Positions 29,894 to 39,342 of a stretch of 50,091 nt of DNA are shown here, piece by piece. The notes under the pieces are model-generated. The model did not search any database. It was not told where the DNA came from and was given only the letters and a program-made list of their open reading frames with translations. The position numbers and the translations under genes were made by a program. The stretch is from Phycisphaerales bacterium. Its GTDB lineage: Bacteria; Bacteroidota; Bacteroidia; Chitinophagales; Chitinophagaceae. Location: positions 1 through 50,091 of the forward strand of contig JASGCP010000003.1 in assembly GCA_030053995.1 (NCBI GenBank), written 5' to 3'. Within the stretch, counting starts at the first letter, position 1. Each line of letters starts with the position of its first letter.

Positions 29894-31264
29894 ATGCCCA
29901 ATGTGGATCCAATAGAAGATGAAATTATAGACGACGATAGTCCAATCAACAATAGTGACAATGTTGATATGAATCGATTGGCTGTTAGAAACCAGGTAAT
30001 TAGGGATATCGTGTCGCTTAATCCTGGATTTATTGTACGATACGGATTAACTTTTTTTGCTTCAATATTGTTAATCATGGTAATTGCTACATGGTTCGTT
30101 AATTATCCTGATTTAATTGCTACTAATGGATCGCTACAAGCAACTAATCCACCTACTAAAGTGGTAGCGAAGGTTCAAGGTAAGTTGACGCAACTATTTG
30201 TTAAAGAGCGTGAAATAGTAAAACAAGGTGAAATATTGGGATTTGTTGAGTCAGTTGGTGATCCTTATGAAATTTTAGGAGTGCTCTCAAGTTTGGATAC
30301 GATCAGGCTACTTGTCTCTAATGGCGATGATGGTAGAATATCGAATTTTTTAAACATTAAGACCGATAATCTTGGACAAACACAGAGTGGCTATCAATCA
30401 TTTATATCGGCTTATTTGCAATATAAACAAGCTATTGGAAATGGTATTTTGGTTCAAAAGTTGAAATTGTTGAAGGAGGATTACGACATTACACAACAAG
30501 TTAATGCTAATGTTGTACAACAAGAACAGAAGCAAGAAGAGGACTTCGCTATCGCTAAACAGCAGTTTTTGGCCAACCAAAAATTGTTTAATGATCATAT
30601 TATATCTACTTTTGATTTTAATGCAGAAAAAAGTAAAATTATTTCTAAAGAGTTAGGTTTAGAACAATTGAAATCTACAATTATTAACGCCCAAAGTACT
30701 AATATTGCTAAAATGCAAGCTATATTAGATCTAGAAAATCAAATTTCGCAAGCTCGCGAGACATTTTTGGAAGTTATTAACTCTACTTTAGCTACTTTTG
30801 AAGAATGGAAGAAAAACTATATCCTTACTGCACCAATAGATGGTAGTGTTGTTTTTGCTGGATTTTTTCAAGTAAATCAACTCGTGAATGCCGGGGAAGT
30901 TATTCTGTATGTTTCACCACTATCAACTTCATTTTTTGTACAAATAAACATTAGGCAGTCTGACTTTGGTGAAATAAAACCAGGACAAAAAGTTTTAATG
31001 TCTTTCCCTTCTTATCCTGTTGAGAAATTTGGTAAAGTAAAAGGTGTCCTTCGTTTTATATCTGATATTGCTTCTGACAGCGGTTATTATGCAACAATAG
31101 CTTTGCCTAATGGTTTGACAACAACTTTTGGCAAAGAAATTAAGTTTAGAGATAAGTTGTCGGTGCAATGCCAAATTATTACACGAGACATAAGGTTATT
31201 TCAACGATTTATATACAAGGGACGCGGTATGCTACAAGGCGTGGCTAATAGCTCTCAAAGGTAA
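29894..31264 (+). CDS. HlyD family secretion periplasmic adaptor
   Basis: Single N-terminal TM; VVAKVQGKLTQLFVKEREIVKQGEILGFVES; coiled coil; LTAPIDGSVVFAGFFQVNQLVNAGEVI. Confidence 0.93.
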   Translation: MPNVDPIEDEIIDDDSPINNSDNVDMNRLAVRNQVIRDIVSLNPGFIVRYGLTFFASILLIMVIATWFVNYPDLIATNGSLQATNPPTKVVAKVQGKLTQLFVKEREIVKQGEILGFVESVGDPYEILGVLSSLDTIRLLVSNGDDGRISNFLNIKTDNLGQTQSGYQSFISAYLQYKQAIGNGILVQKLKLLKEDYDITQQVNANVVQQEQKQEEDFAIAKQQFLANQKLFNDHIISTFDFNAEKSKIISKELGLEQLKSTIINAQSTNIAKMQAILDLENQISQARETFLEVINSTLATFEEWKKNYILTAPIDGSVVFAGFFQVNQLVNAGEVILYVSPLSTSFFVQINIRQSDFGEIKPGQKVLMSFPSYPVEKFGKVKGVLRFISDIASDSGYYATIALPNGLTTTFGKEIKFRDKLSVQCQIITRDIRLFQRFIYKGRGMLQGVANSSQR

Positions 31265-31447
31265 ATCTTTATGTATTTTATTTTGCTACACAGAAAGTGA
31301 AAAAGTAAAACTGAATGTAGCTACTCTTTTATAGCCAAAATATATTTCCCCTGTTTTTTGTGGTACTTGTTTCTTTTGTATTATGAATGTACTGCCATAA
31401 GTTTTATAGTATGTTTATGAAAATAAAAATGCTATATTGCGAAATTA

Positions 31448-31464
31448 TTGGCACGATAATTGTC
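31448..31464 (+). promoter_or_regulatory. Sigma54-like -24/-12 promoter
   Basis: TTGGCACGATAATTGTC matches TTGGCACR-N4-TTGCW except the -12 C. It lies 40 bp upstream of the GG-leader precursor ATG. Confidence 0.6.
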
Positions 31465-31503
31465 AATAATTCCTAAAAAATTAATAATAACAAAATCTAA
31501 AAA

Positions 31504-31752
31504 ATGAAAAAAAAAGCAGTGTCTCTTGGAAAAATTTTAGAGAGAACAGAATTAAAAAATAAAGAATTAAAACAATTAAGAGGTGGTGAAAAATCTTGTG
31601 GTAGTGTTGCTGATGCTTGTCCTTGTTACTGTTATTCACAAACATACGGACGCCGCTATTGTTCTGGTTGCCCCACAGGTACAACTCCTGATTATATGGC
31701 TGGGTGTAGTGGGGATGGTACTGGTTATAAGGGAACATGTGTTGATTATTAG
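31504..31752 (+). CDS. Double-glycine leader Cys-rich peptide precursor
   Basis: MKKKAVSLGKILERTELKNKELKQLRGG leader followed by an 8-Cys core EKSCGSVADACPCYCYSQTYGRRYCSGCPTGTTPDYMAGCSGDGTGYKGTCVDY. Adjacent to C39 ABC/HlyD genes. Confidence 0.9.
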   Translation: MKKKAVSLGKILERTELKNKELKQLRGGEKSCGSVADACPCYCYSQTYGRRYCSGCPTGTTPDYMAGCSGDGTGYKGTCVDY

Positions 31753-31774
31753 ATCATTTGATTGGATAGTATAT

Positions 31775-31805
31775 AAAATAGCTACATGAAAAGTGTAGCT
31801 ATTTT
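31775..31805 (+). terminator. Intrinsic terminator after the peptide precursor
   Basis: Perfect 12-bp stem AAAATAGCTACA-N7-TGTAGCTATTTT followed by T-rich sequence. Confidence 0.8.
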
Positions 31806-32030
31806 TATTTATATATTTTAGAATCCTTTAAAAAGCTATTGTACACACTTTTTTGGACAGTACCCTGTTAAAATATTCTTTAAAGAATTTAAAAACAAAA
31901 TACTAATTTTGCCAATAGAAAGCGAGATGTTTTTTGATAGTTTTATAAAACTTCCGGGGCGATCATGTCGCCAACATTTTTCTGAATAATAATATCCATG
32001 CATTAGTAATCATTTGTGTAGTATAATTTC

Positions 32031-34034
32031 ATGAAAATATTTTTTTTTATAATCTTAGCGAGTGTTTTGGGCACCAATATGCTCTATGCGGATGTTACGA
32101 AATCGGATAACAATATAAATATAACTACCTCGTATCAATTGAAATCTATTGCACATGAGGGTTTATTATCGATTAAACTTTCATGGAAAAACAAGCACTT
32201 AGGTGTTTTTGGATTGCCAACAGCTAAACAATACGCAATAGGGGATAGTTTGCAATTAAGTAATGGGAACGGTTTTTTTACCATGGTATCTTTAGATACA
32301 TCAATTTATAGAGTAGTACGAGGGATTAAACAAGAGGGTACAAGCCAAGAAATTAAAATAGCCGGGGTACTTGATAGCTATGTTTTATTTAAGGATAGCC
32401 TACAATTGTTAATACCACTTCATATTCAAAACGATACGCCCTTTGTTACTGGATATATATTTTGGTTAGGTCAAGATGGTAATAATTATCCTAACGGCCG
32501 TATAAAGTTTAAAGTTGCCGTGCCAATTCCTCAAACTATTATTGAAACAAAATCAATACAGCAACAACATCTAACGAAAATATTTTTAATTTGTTTTTTA
32601 GCGGGATTATTAGCGATCATAACGCCCTGTGTTTTCCCATTAATCCCTGTAACGGTTAGTTATTTTCTTAAGATCGGTGGGAATCATGTGAAAGGGATTC
32701 AAAATGCACTGATTTACTCATTTGCAATTATCATTATCTATACTTTACCAACGATACTGCTCACCATGGCATTCGGTGATTCTATTTTATACAAAATAAC
32801 AACAAGTCCTATTACGAATCTACTTTTTTTTGTAATTTTTATTTTATTTGCATTTTCTTTTTTTGGAGCATTTGAATTAACATTACCTTATAACTGGGCC
32901 AGTAAAACAGATAAACAAGTAAGTCGCGGAGGAATTGTTGGTATTTTTTTTATGGCACTAACGCTGGTCATTGTATCATTTTCTTGTACAGGACCATTAA
33001 TTGGCACTTTACTTGGCGAGACAGCAACCATCGGATTAAACTTAGCACCGGTTATTGGTATGTTAGGTTTTGGATTCGGTCTATCGGTTCCTTTTTCATT
33101 ATTTGCGGTATTCCCCAATTTGCTGAAATCATTACCAAAAAGTGGTGGATGGCTGAGTTCTGTAAAAACGGTTTTTGGATTTTTAGAATTGGCACTTGCC
33201 CTTAAATTTTTATCCAATGTTGATCTTATCTATCACTGGGGGTTACTTAATAGAGATGTATTCTTAAGTTTATGGATTAGTATATTTTTCTTACTAGGGC
33301 TCTATCTCTTGGGGAAACTAAAAATTGGACATGAAGAAGAAAGTATAAATTATGTTTCTGTACCCCGCCTCATACTCGTAATTTTATCTTTTTCCTTTAC
33401 TTGCTATATGATACCTGGTTTATGGGGGGCACCACTTAAAAGTTTGACTGGGTTTCTTCCGCCTTCATCCGCAATGGACTTTAATCTTAATGAGATACAA
33501 TATAAATTAGATAATATAAATCTTTCTACAAGTGCTAACCATATTGATGTTGATTTACTTCCTAAGAAATACACTGATATATTGCATGTCCCTTTTGGGT
33601 TAACTGCTTATTTTGATCTGGATGAAGGTTTAAGAGCTGCTAAAGTATTACATAAGCCTATTATGCTTGATTTTACGGGACATAGTTGTGCAAATTGTAG
33701 AAAAATGGAGGCCGAGGTATGGAGTGATCCTGCGGTTTTGAGTACCATTAAAGATGATTTCATTCTCGTGAGTCTCTATGTAGATGAAAGTCAGGAGCTA
33801 CCGGTTGCTGAGCAGTACACCAATAAACGAGGGGATAGAATTGAGACGGTAGGCCAAAAAAATTTAGATTATGAAATTACTAAGTTTGGTTTTAATGCCC
33901 AACCTTTATATATGTTTATTAATGCTGATGCGGCACTATTATCCAATAAAAAATACGGGTATAATCCAAGTGTTCAGATTTTTTTAGATCACTTAAAAGA
34001 AGTTTTAAGGAACTTTAATAGTATTGGTAAATAA
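32031..34034 (+). CDS. dsbD: Thiol:disulfide interchange protein DsbD-like
   Basis: Signal/N-terminal domain, IITPCVFPLIPVTVSYF transmembrane region, C-terminal DFTGHSCANCRKMEAEVW thioredoxin motif. Confidence 0.92.
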   Translation: MKIFFFIILASVLGTNMLYADVTKSDNNINITTSYQLKSIAHEGLLSIKLSWKNKHLGVFGLPTAKQYAIGDSLQLSNGNGFFTMVSLDTSIYRVVRGIKQEGTSQEIKIAGVLDSYVLFKDSLQLLIPLHIQNDTPFVTGYIFWLGQDGNNYPNGRIKFKVAVPIPQTIIETKSIQQQHLTKIFLICFLAGLLAIITPCVFPLIPVTVSYFLKIGGNHVKGIQNALIYSFAIIIIYTLPTILLTMAFGDSILYKITTSPITNLLFFVIFILFAFSFFGAFELTLPYNWASKTDKQVSRGGIVGIFFMALTLVIVSFSCTGPLIGTLLGETATIGLNLAPVIGMLGFGFGLSVPFSLFAVFPNLLKSLPKSGGWLSSVKTVFGFLELALALKFLSNVDLIYHWGLLNRDVFLSLWISIFFLLGLYLLGKLKIGHEEESINYVSVPRLILVILSFSFTCYMIPGLWGAPLKSLTGFLPPSSAMDFNLNEIQYKLDNINLSTSANHIDVDLLPKKYTDILHVPFGLTAYFDLDEGLRAAKVLHKPIMLDFTGHSCANCRKMEAEVWSDPAVLSTIKDDFILVSLYVDESQELPVAEQYTNKRGDRIETVGQKNLDYEITKFGFNAQPLYMFINADAALLSNKKYGYNPSVQIFLDHLKEVLRNFNSIGK

Positions 34035-34102
34035 TTTATTTGTCTTCAAAATGTAATAGTGGATGACTTGAAATAAATTGATTAGAAATTAGTTTATTTT
34101 TT

Positions 34103-34110
34103 TAACTTTG
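34103..34110 (+). promoter_or_regulatory. Bacteroidetes -7 element upstream of PfkB-type kinase gene
   Basis: TAACTTTG with an upstream TTG at 34078-34080, 34 bp before the start codon. Confidence 0.45.
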
Positions 34111-34143
34111 CAGATTTTTTAGTTAAATAAACACAGTAAATAT

Positions 34144-35064
34144 ATGTCCATCCTTGTTATTGGTACCATGGCTTTTGACGATATCGAAACCCCTTTTGGC
34201 AATAGTGATCATATTATTGGTGGTTCAGCTTCTTTTATTTCATTAAGTGCATCTTATTTTTCAGAAATTAATATTGTGTCGATAGTTGGTAATGATTATC
34301 CTGAAACTGAATTTAGTGATTTTAAAAAAAGAAAAATTTGTACAGAAGGGGTGCAACGCGTTCGTGATAAAAAATCTTTTTATTGGAAGGGGCGTTATCA
34401 TCCCGACATGAACGAAAGGGATACTATAGAAACACAGCTCAATGTCATTGAAGATTTTGTTCCCGTTATCCCGCAATCGTATCAATCTAGCGAATTTGTT
34501 ATACTTGGAAATATCGCCCCCGCCGCTCAATTATCGGTACTGGATCAACTTGAACCTGCACAACGATTCATTGTATTAGATACCATGAATTTGTGGATTA
34601 ATATAGCTAATCCTGGTTTATTAGAAGTGCTAAAGCGTGTTGACATGCTTGTTTTAAATGATAGCGAGGCTCGCTTACTTACTAATGAGTATTCATTAGT
34701 TAAGGCTAGTAAAAAAATTATGGAACTTGGTCCTAAGTCAGTGATTATCAAAAAAGGGGAACATGGGGCTCTTTTATTTGATAAGCAAAATATTTTTTAT
34801 TGTCCTGCTCTGCCTTTTGAAGAAGTATTTGATCCTACGGGGGCAGGCGATTCTTTTGTTGGCGGTTTGGTAGGTTTTTTGTCTCAAGCAAAATCTGTTG
34901 ATTTTGATGCATTGAAAAATGCTGTTGTCTTAGGATCGGTAATGGCTAGCTTTTGTATTCAGGAATTCGGGACATTAGCTTTACGAAACTTAGATGCACA
35001 AAAAATTAATAAAAGACTTGATGCGTTTACAAAACTTTCTAAATATTCAATTAGTTCATTATAA
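34144..35064 (+). CDS. PfkB family sugar/nucleoside kinase
   Basis: IIGGSASFISLSASYF and a FDPTGAGDSFVGGLVGFL signature. Confidence 0.93.
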   Translation: MSILVIGTMAFDDIETPFGNSDHIIGGSASFISLSASYFSEINIVSIVGNDYPETEFSDFKKRKICTEGVQRVRDKKSFYWKGRYHPDMNERDTIETQLNVIEDFVPVIPQSYQSSEFVILGNIAPAAQLSVLDQLEPAQRFIVLDTMNLWINIANPGLLEVLKRVDMLVLNDSEARLLTNEYSLVKASKKIMELGPKSVIIKKGEHGALLFDKQNIFYCPALPFEEVFDPTGAGDSFVGGLVGFLSQAKSVDFDALKNAVVLGSVMASFCIQEFGTLALRNLDAQKINKRLDAFTKLSKYSISSL

Positions 35065-35081
35065 ACTTATAACAATTTATT

Positions 35082-36074
35082 ATGAAAGTAGCTGTAGTTG
35101 GTGCCACCGGTTTGGTTGGTAAAAAAATGTTACAAGTGTTAGATGAACAAAAATTTCCATTAACACATTTGCTACCAGTAGCTTCTGAAAAATCTTTGGG
35201 CAAGAAAATATCATTTAGTGGAAAGGATATTCAGGTTATATCACTCGAACAAGCAGTTGAAGAGAAACCAACACTAGCTATATTTTCAGCTGGGGCTTCC
35301 GTTTCATTAATGTGGGCTAGTAAATTTGCACAGGTAGGTTGCAAGGTTATTGATAATTCGAGTGCATGGCGCATGGAGCCGCATATTAAATTAGTTGTGC
35401 CTGAAGTGAATGCTGATGTTTTAACTAAAGACGATTATATCATTGCTAATCCTAATTGTTCTACAATTCAAATGGTAGTTGCTTTAAATCCCTTGCACCA
35501 AAAGTATTGCATCAAGCGTATAGTTGTGAGTACCTATCAAAGCGTTACGGGCACAGGTAAAAAAGGTGTTGATCAATTAACTAATGAACGGGCGGGTAAT
35601 CATCATTTTGATAAAGTATATCCTCATCCTATTGATTTGAATCTTATTCCTCAAATTGATGTTTTTTTAGATAATGGCTATACAAAAGAAGAAATGAAGA
35701 TGATTAATGAAACAAGAAAAATATTACAAGTTAATGATTTACGGATAACGGCTACGACTGTTAGAGTACCTGTTTGTGGGGGACATTCTGAGAGTATCAA
35801 TGTATCTTTTGAAAGGGCTTTTGATATTAATGAAGTTCGTGATATTTTAGAACAGGCACCTGGTGTTAAGGTAATTGATAATCCTGTAGAAAAATTGTAT
35901 CCAATGCCCTTGGACGCAGCTGAAAAAGATGATGTTTTTGTAGGTAGAATACGTCGGGATGAAAGTCAAGACAACACACTTAATCTTTGGGTGGTTAGCG
36001 ATAATCTGCGTAAAGGAGCTGCCACCAATGCCGTTCAAATTGCCCAGTATTTACTGCATAAAAAACTATTGTAA
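35082..36074 (+). CDS. asd: Aspartate-semialdehyde dehydrogenase
   Basis: VAVVGATGLVGKKMLQVLDE, IANPNCSTIQMVVAL, VPVCGGHSES. Confidence 0.96.
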   Translation: MKVAVVGATGLVGKKMLQVLDEQKFPLTHLLPVASEKSLGKKISFSGKDIQVISLEQAVEEKPTLAIFSAGASVSLMWASKFAQVGCKVIDNSSAWRMEPHIKLVVPEVNADVLTKDDYIIANPNCSTIQMVVALNPLHQKYCIKRIVVSTYQSVTGTGKKGVDQLTNERAGNHHFDKVYPHPIDLNLIPQIDVFLDNGYTKEEMKMINETRKILQVNDLRITATTVRVPVCGGHSESINVSFERAFDINEVRDILEQAPGVKVIDNPVEKLYPMPLDAAEKDDVFVGRIRRDESQDNTLNLWVVSDNLRKGAATNAVQIAQYLLHKKLL

Positions 36075-36107
36075 TCAAATGCGACTTTTTTAATCTGACT
36101 TTTTGTT

Positions 36108-37148
36108 ATGCCAAAATTGGTCTATCCATTTCTGAGAAGTATCTTGTTTACTTTACCACCGGAAGAAGCCCATAAGGTTGCAATGACGGCAATGGAATTT
36201 GTTTGTTCGACCGGGTTAATCAAACCATTGTTACAAAGACCAGAATGGGAATCGGTACATTTTGGTATTCATTTTCCTAACCCAATTGGACTTGCTGCTG
36301 GATTTGATAAAAATGCTAACTATCTTCAGAGTCTTACCGCTTTAGGTTTTGGGTTTATAGAGATAGGAACAGTAACGCCAAGACCGCAGATCGGTAATCC
36401 TAAGCCTCGTTTGTTTCGATTAGTGGATGATTATGCTTTGATTAATAGAATGGGATTTAATAATGATGGGGTAGTATCGGTAGCTACGCGCTTGAAAAAT
36501 TTTCGGCATAAAAATAATTTTCGGCAAGTACCTATTGGGGGTAATATTGGTAAGAATTTTGATACCGATAACGTGGTTGCCTATAAAGATTATTTGTTCT
36601 GTTTTAATGAATTATTTGATTGCGTGGACTATTTTGTCGTTAATATTAGCTCGCCTAATACTAAAAGTCTTCGCGATTTACAAGAACGGACAATTCTAAA
36701 AAAATTATTAGAACATTTGCAGAATGCCAATATGGCTAAGGCTCATGCGAAACCAATATTATTAAAAATTGCACCAGATTTAGAAACACCCCAAATAGAA
36801 GATATTGTATCGGTTGTTTTGGAAACAAAATTACAAGGACTGATCATTCATAATACTTCGATTAGTAGAGACAATCTTCAAACATCTGCTACTCGAATAA
36901 AAAAAATAGGTGCTGGTGGACTGAGCGGTAAACCTTTGAAAAACAGATCAATAGAACTAATCAAAATAGTGCATCATCTTACAAATGGTAAACTCACACT
37001 GATTGCTAATGGCGGAATATTTAATCAGCAAGATGTTCTTGAAAGATTAAATGCGGGTGCTCAATTAGTTCAGGTATGGACAGGGTTTATATATGAAGGT
37101 ACCAATATTGTTAAAAAAATAATGAATAATAGTAATTTTATGAGATAG
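36108..37148 (+). CDS. pyrD: Dihydroorotate dehydrogenase (quinone)
   Basis: NPIGLAAGFDKNANYL, GFIEIGTVTPRPQIGNPKPRLFRL, VVNISSPNTKSLRDLQ, GGIFNQQDVLERLNAGAQLVQVWTGFIYEG. Confidence 0.97.
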   Translation: MPKLVYPFLRSILFTLPPEEAHKVAMTAMEFVCSTGLIKPLLQRPEWESVHFGIHFPNPIGLAAGFDKNANYLQSLTALGFGFIEIGTVTPRPQIGNPKPRLFRLVDDYALINRMGFNNDGVVSVATRLKNFRHKNNFRQVPIGGNIGKNFDTDNVVAYKDYLFCFNELFDCVDYFVVNISSPNTKSLRDLQERTILKKLLEHLQNANMAKAHAKPILLKIAPDLETPQIEDIVSVVLETKLQGLIIHNTSISRDNLQTSATRIKKIGAGGLSGKPLKNRSIELIKIVHHLTNGKLTLIANGGIFNQQDVLERLNAGAQLVQVWTGFIYEGTNIVKKIMNNSNFMR

Positions 37149-37197
37149 TTTTTTAATTGGTGCAATCTAATATTATTTGTAGGTCTTCACGCCTTTC

Positions 37198-38064
37198 TCA
37201 TTTCCTATCATACTTGTAGAAGCCTTCACCTGTTTTAATACCTAATTTATTTGCTTGTACCATGTTTACTAATAAGGGACAGGGTGCATATTTGGGGTTA
37301 CCAAAGCCTTGATAAAGGACTTGTAAAATAGATAAGCAAACATCGAGTCCAATGAAATCAGCCAACTGTAATGGTCCCATTGGGTGCCCCATTCCTAATT
37401 TCATAATGCTATCAATTTCTTCTTTTTTAGCCACTCCCTCAAATAAACTGTATATAGCTTCATTGAGCATCGGCATTAATATTCTATTAGCAATAAATCC
37501 TGGATAGTCGTTAACCACATTCGGCGTTTTTTGTAATTGTTGACAGAGCACCATGACGGTTTCTGTAACTTCCTTTTTTGTAGAATAACCATTGATGATT
37601 TCTACTAATTTCATCATGGGTACAGGATTCATAAAGTGCATACCAATAACTCTTTCGGGTGCAACAACGGCAGCTGCTATTTTGGTTATTGAAATAGAAG
37701 AAGTATTCGTAGCTAGAATAACATCTTTTGAACACAAAGTTGACAATTGTTTAAAAATTGCTAACTTAACTTGCTCATTTTCACTGGCGGCTTCAATAAC
37801 GAAATCACTATTAGTAATAGCTTGGTTAATATCTGTAACCATTAAGATTCTAGACAGGGTCTTATCTTTCTCATCTGCGGATATTGTATTCTTAGCCACT
37901 TGTCTGTCCAAATTTTTAGCTATTGTAGCCTGTGCTTTTTTTAATTGTTCTGCTTGAACATCAAACAGGTGAACGGCAAAGCCATACTGTGCAAAAGTAT
38001 GAGCAATGCCATTACCCATTGTACCGGCTCCAATAACGGTTACGGTTTTAATTGTGTGCTCCAT
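37198..38064 (-). CDS. 3-hydroxybutyryl-CoA dehydrogenase
   Basis: VTVIGAGTMGNGIAHTFAQYGF, ILATNTSSISITKIA, VIGMHFMNPVPMMKLVEII. Confidence 0.95.
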   Translation of the reverse strand: MEHTIKTVTVIGAGTMGNGIAHTFAQYGFAVHLFDVQAEQLKKAQATIAKNLDRQVAKNTISADEKDKTLSRILMVTDINQAITNSDFVIEAASENEQVKLAIFKQLSTLCSKDVILATNTSSISITKIAAAVVAPERVIGMHFMNPVPMMKLVEIINGYSTKKEVTETVMVLCQQLQKTPNVVNDYPGFIANRILMPMLNEAIYSLFEGVAKKEEIDSIMKLGMGHPMGPLQLADFIGLDVCLSILQVLYQGFGNPKYAPCPLLVNMVQANKLGIKTGEGFYKYDRK

Positions 38065-38130
38065 GGTATAGGTGTTATTATTTTATAATAAAATTGTTGT
38101 TGTTAAGTTTTGAAAGTATTACATAGTCTT

Positions 38131-38817
38131 TTAATTGTCATCCGTGTTTGCAGATTCATCAGAATATGACTTTTTTCTTTTAAAATCACCTCGCTTCCAT
38201 GATTTAATAAAACTAGCCCATGCAGCAGGGTTTAAAAGTTGAATCGGTGTAATTTGACCTGCATAGTAAGACTTTTGTGCTTGTTGTTGTAATTGTAAGT
38301 TGACTGCTTCGCGTCCGTCAGCAGGTAAAGAGTTTAGGAGTGCAGCTCTTTTTGAAGCACTAACATTTCTATTGGCAATATAATAGTCGTCATGGTCAAC
38401 ATTAAGATTTTGAAAATCCCTTTCAAACTCTTCGCGTGAGGGTAGGGAGTGAATAACGGTTGCAGGCAAATAAAAAGTATCGGTAACCATTAATTGAATA
38501 ACACTATATTGATCATCTTTCAGTGTTGTTGGGATGGTGATCACTTTGTCTTTATAGCCGACAGATGAAAACCTAATTTGTTCACCTTTAAGTACTACAA
38601 TAGAAAAAACGCCTTCTTCGTTACTAATAGTACCGCGCCCTTTTCCTTCAATAATAATACTCGTGCCTTGTAAAGATTTTAAACTATCCGCACTCATAAC
38701 TACGCCAAATAATTGGACTACCGAATCAGACTGATTTTTGGGTTGCTCTTGAGCCAATGGTGCAGTTAAACCGAAACTGAATAATACCGCACTAAGTAAC
38801 AATCGTTTTTTTATCAT
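38131..38817 (-). CDS. Carboxypeptidase-like regulatory domain-containing secreted protein
   Basis: Signal peptide; LFGVVMSADSLKSLQGTSIIIEGKGRGTISNEEGVFSIVVLKGEQIRFSSVGYKDKVI is CarboxypepD_reg-like. Confidence 0.85.
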   Translation of the reverse strand: MIKKRLLLSAVLFSFGLTAPLAQEQPKNQSDSVVQLFGVVMSADSLKSLQGTSIIIEGKGRGTISNEEGVFSIVVLKGEQIRFSSVGYKDKVITIPTTLKDDQYSVIQLMVTDTFYLPATVIHSLPSREEFERDFQNLNVDHDDYYIANRNVSASKRAALLNSLPADGREAVNLQLQQQAQKSYYAGQITPIQLLNPAAWASFIKSWKRGDFKRKKSYSDESANTDDN

Positions 38818-38834
38818 GAGTCAGATTGAAGAGT

Positions 38835-39245
38835 TTACCATTGATAATCGATTACTATATTGATATTGGGATTTAGGCTTTTATGAACGGGGCAACTTTC
38901 AATAACGCGTATTGCTTGTTCTTTTTGTTTATCAGTAAATTGTAAATTTTTAGAAAATTGGAATCGTACTTCTAAAGTTACAATGCGTCTTGGTGCATCC
39001 GTACTCATAATTTTGTTAACGGCTACTTCGGTGCCTTCTAACAAATTGGCTTGTTCTTTTAAAGAACTAGCTAATATGGTGAGCATGCAACTGCCTAAAG
39101 CACTTGCCAATAAATCAGTTGGTGAAAATGTTGATCCTTTACCATGATTATCAACTGGTGCATCCGTATTAATTATTGAGCCACTCCTTACATGTTGGAT
39201 TGAACATTGTAAATCGCCCTTATATTTGATTAGTGCAGTACTCAT
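38835..39245 (-). CDS. OsmC family protein
   Basis: GSTFSPTDLLASALGSCMLTILASSLKEQ and C-terminal VIESCPVHKSLNPNINI. Confidence 0.92.
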   Translation of the reverse strand: MSTALIKYKGDLQCSIQHVRSGSIINTDAPVDNHGKGSTFSPTDLLASALGSCMLTILASSLKEQANLLEGTEVAVNKIMSTDAPRRIVTLEVRFQFSKNLQFTDKQKEQAIRVIESCPVHKSLNPNINIVIDYQW

Positions 39246-39342
39246 TATTATTATATTTATTCTTTATAGGATTTTTTAAAATTAATTTGCAATTTTTTTC
39301 TTAAATTATATTCATAGGCTAAGCGAATTTATACAAAATATT

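Noticed and set aside
31481-31738. 85-aa minus-strand ORF opposite the peptide precursor
   Set aside because: Antisense to the well-supported GG-leader precursor; low-complexity translation with no family signature.
37592-37957. 121-aa plus-strand ORF within the 3-hydroxybutyryl-CoA dehydrogenase gene
   Set aside because: Antisense shadow ORF of a highly conserved protein.
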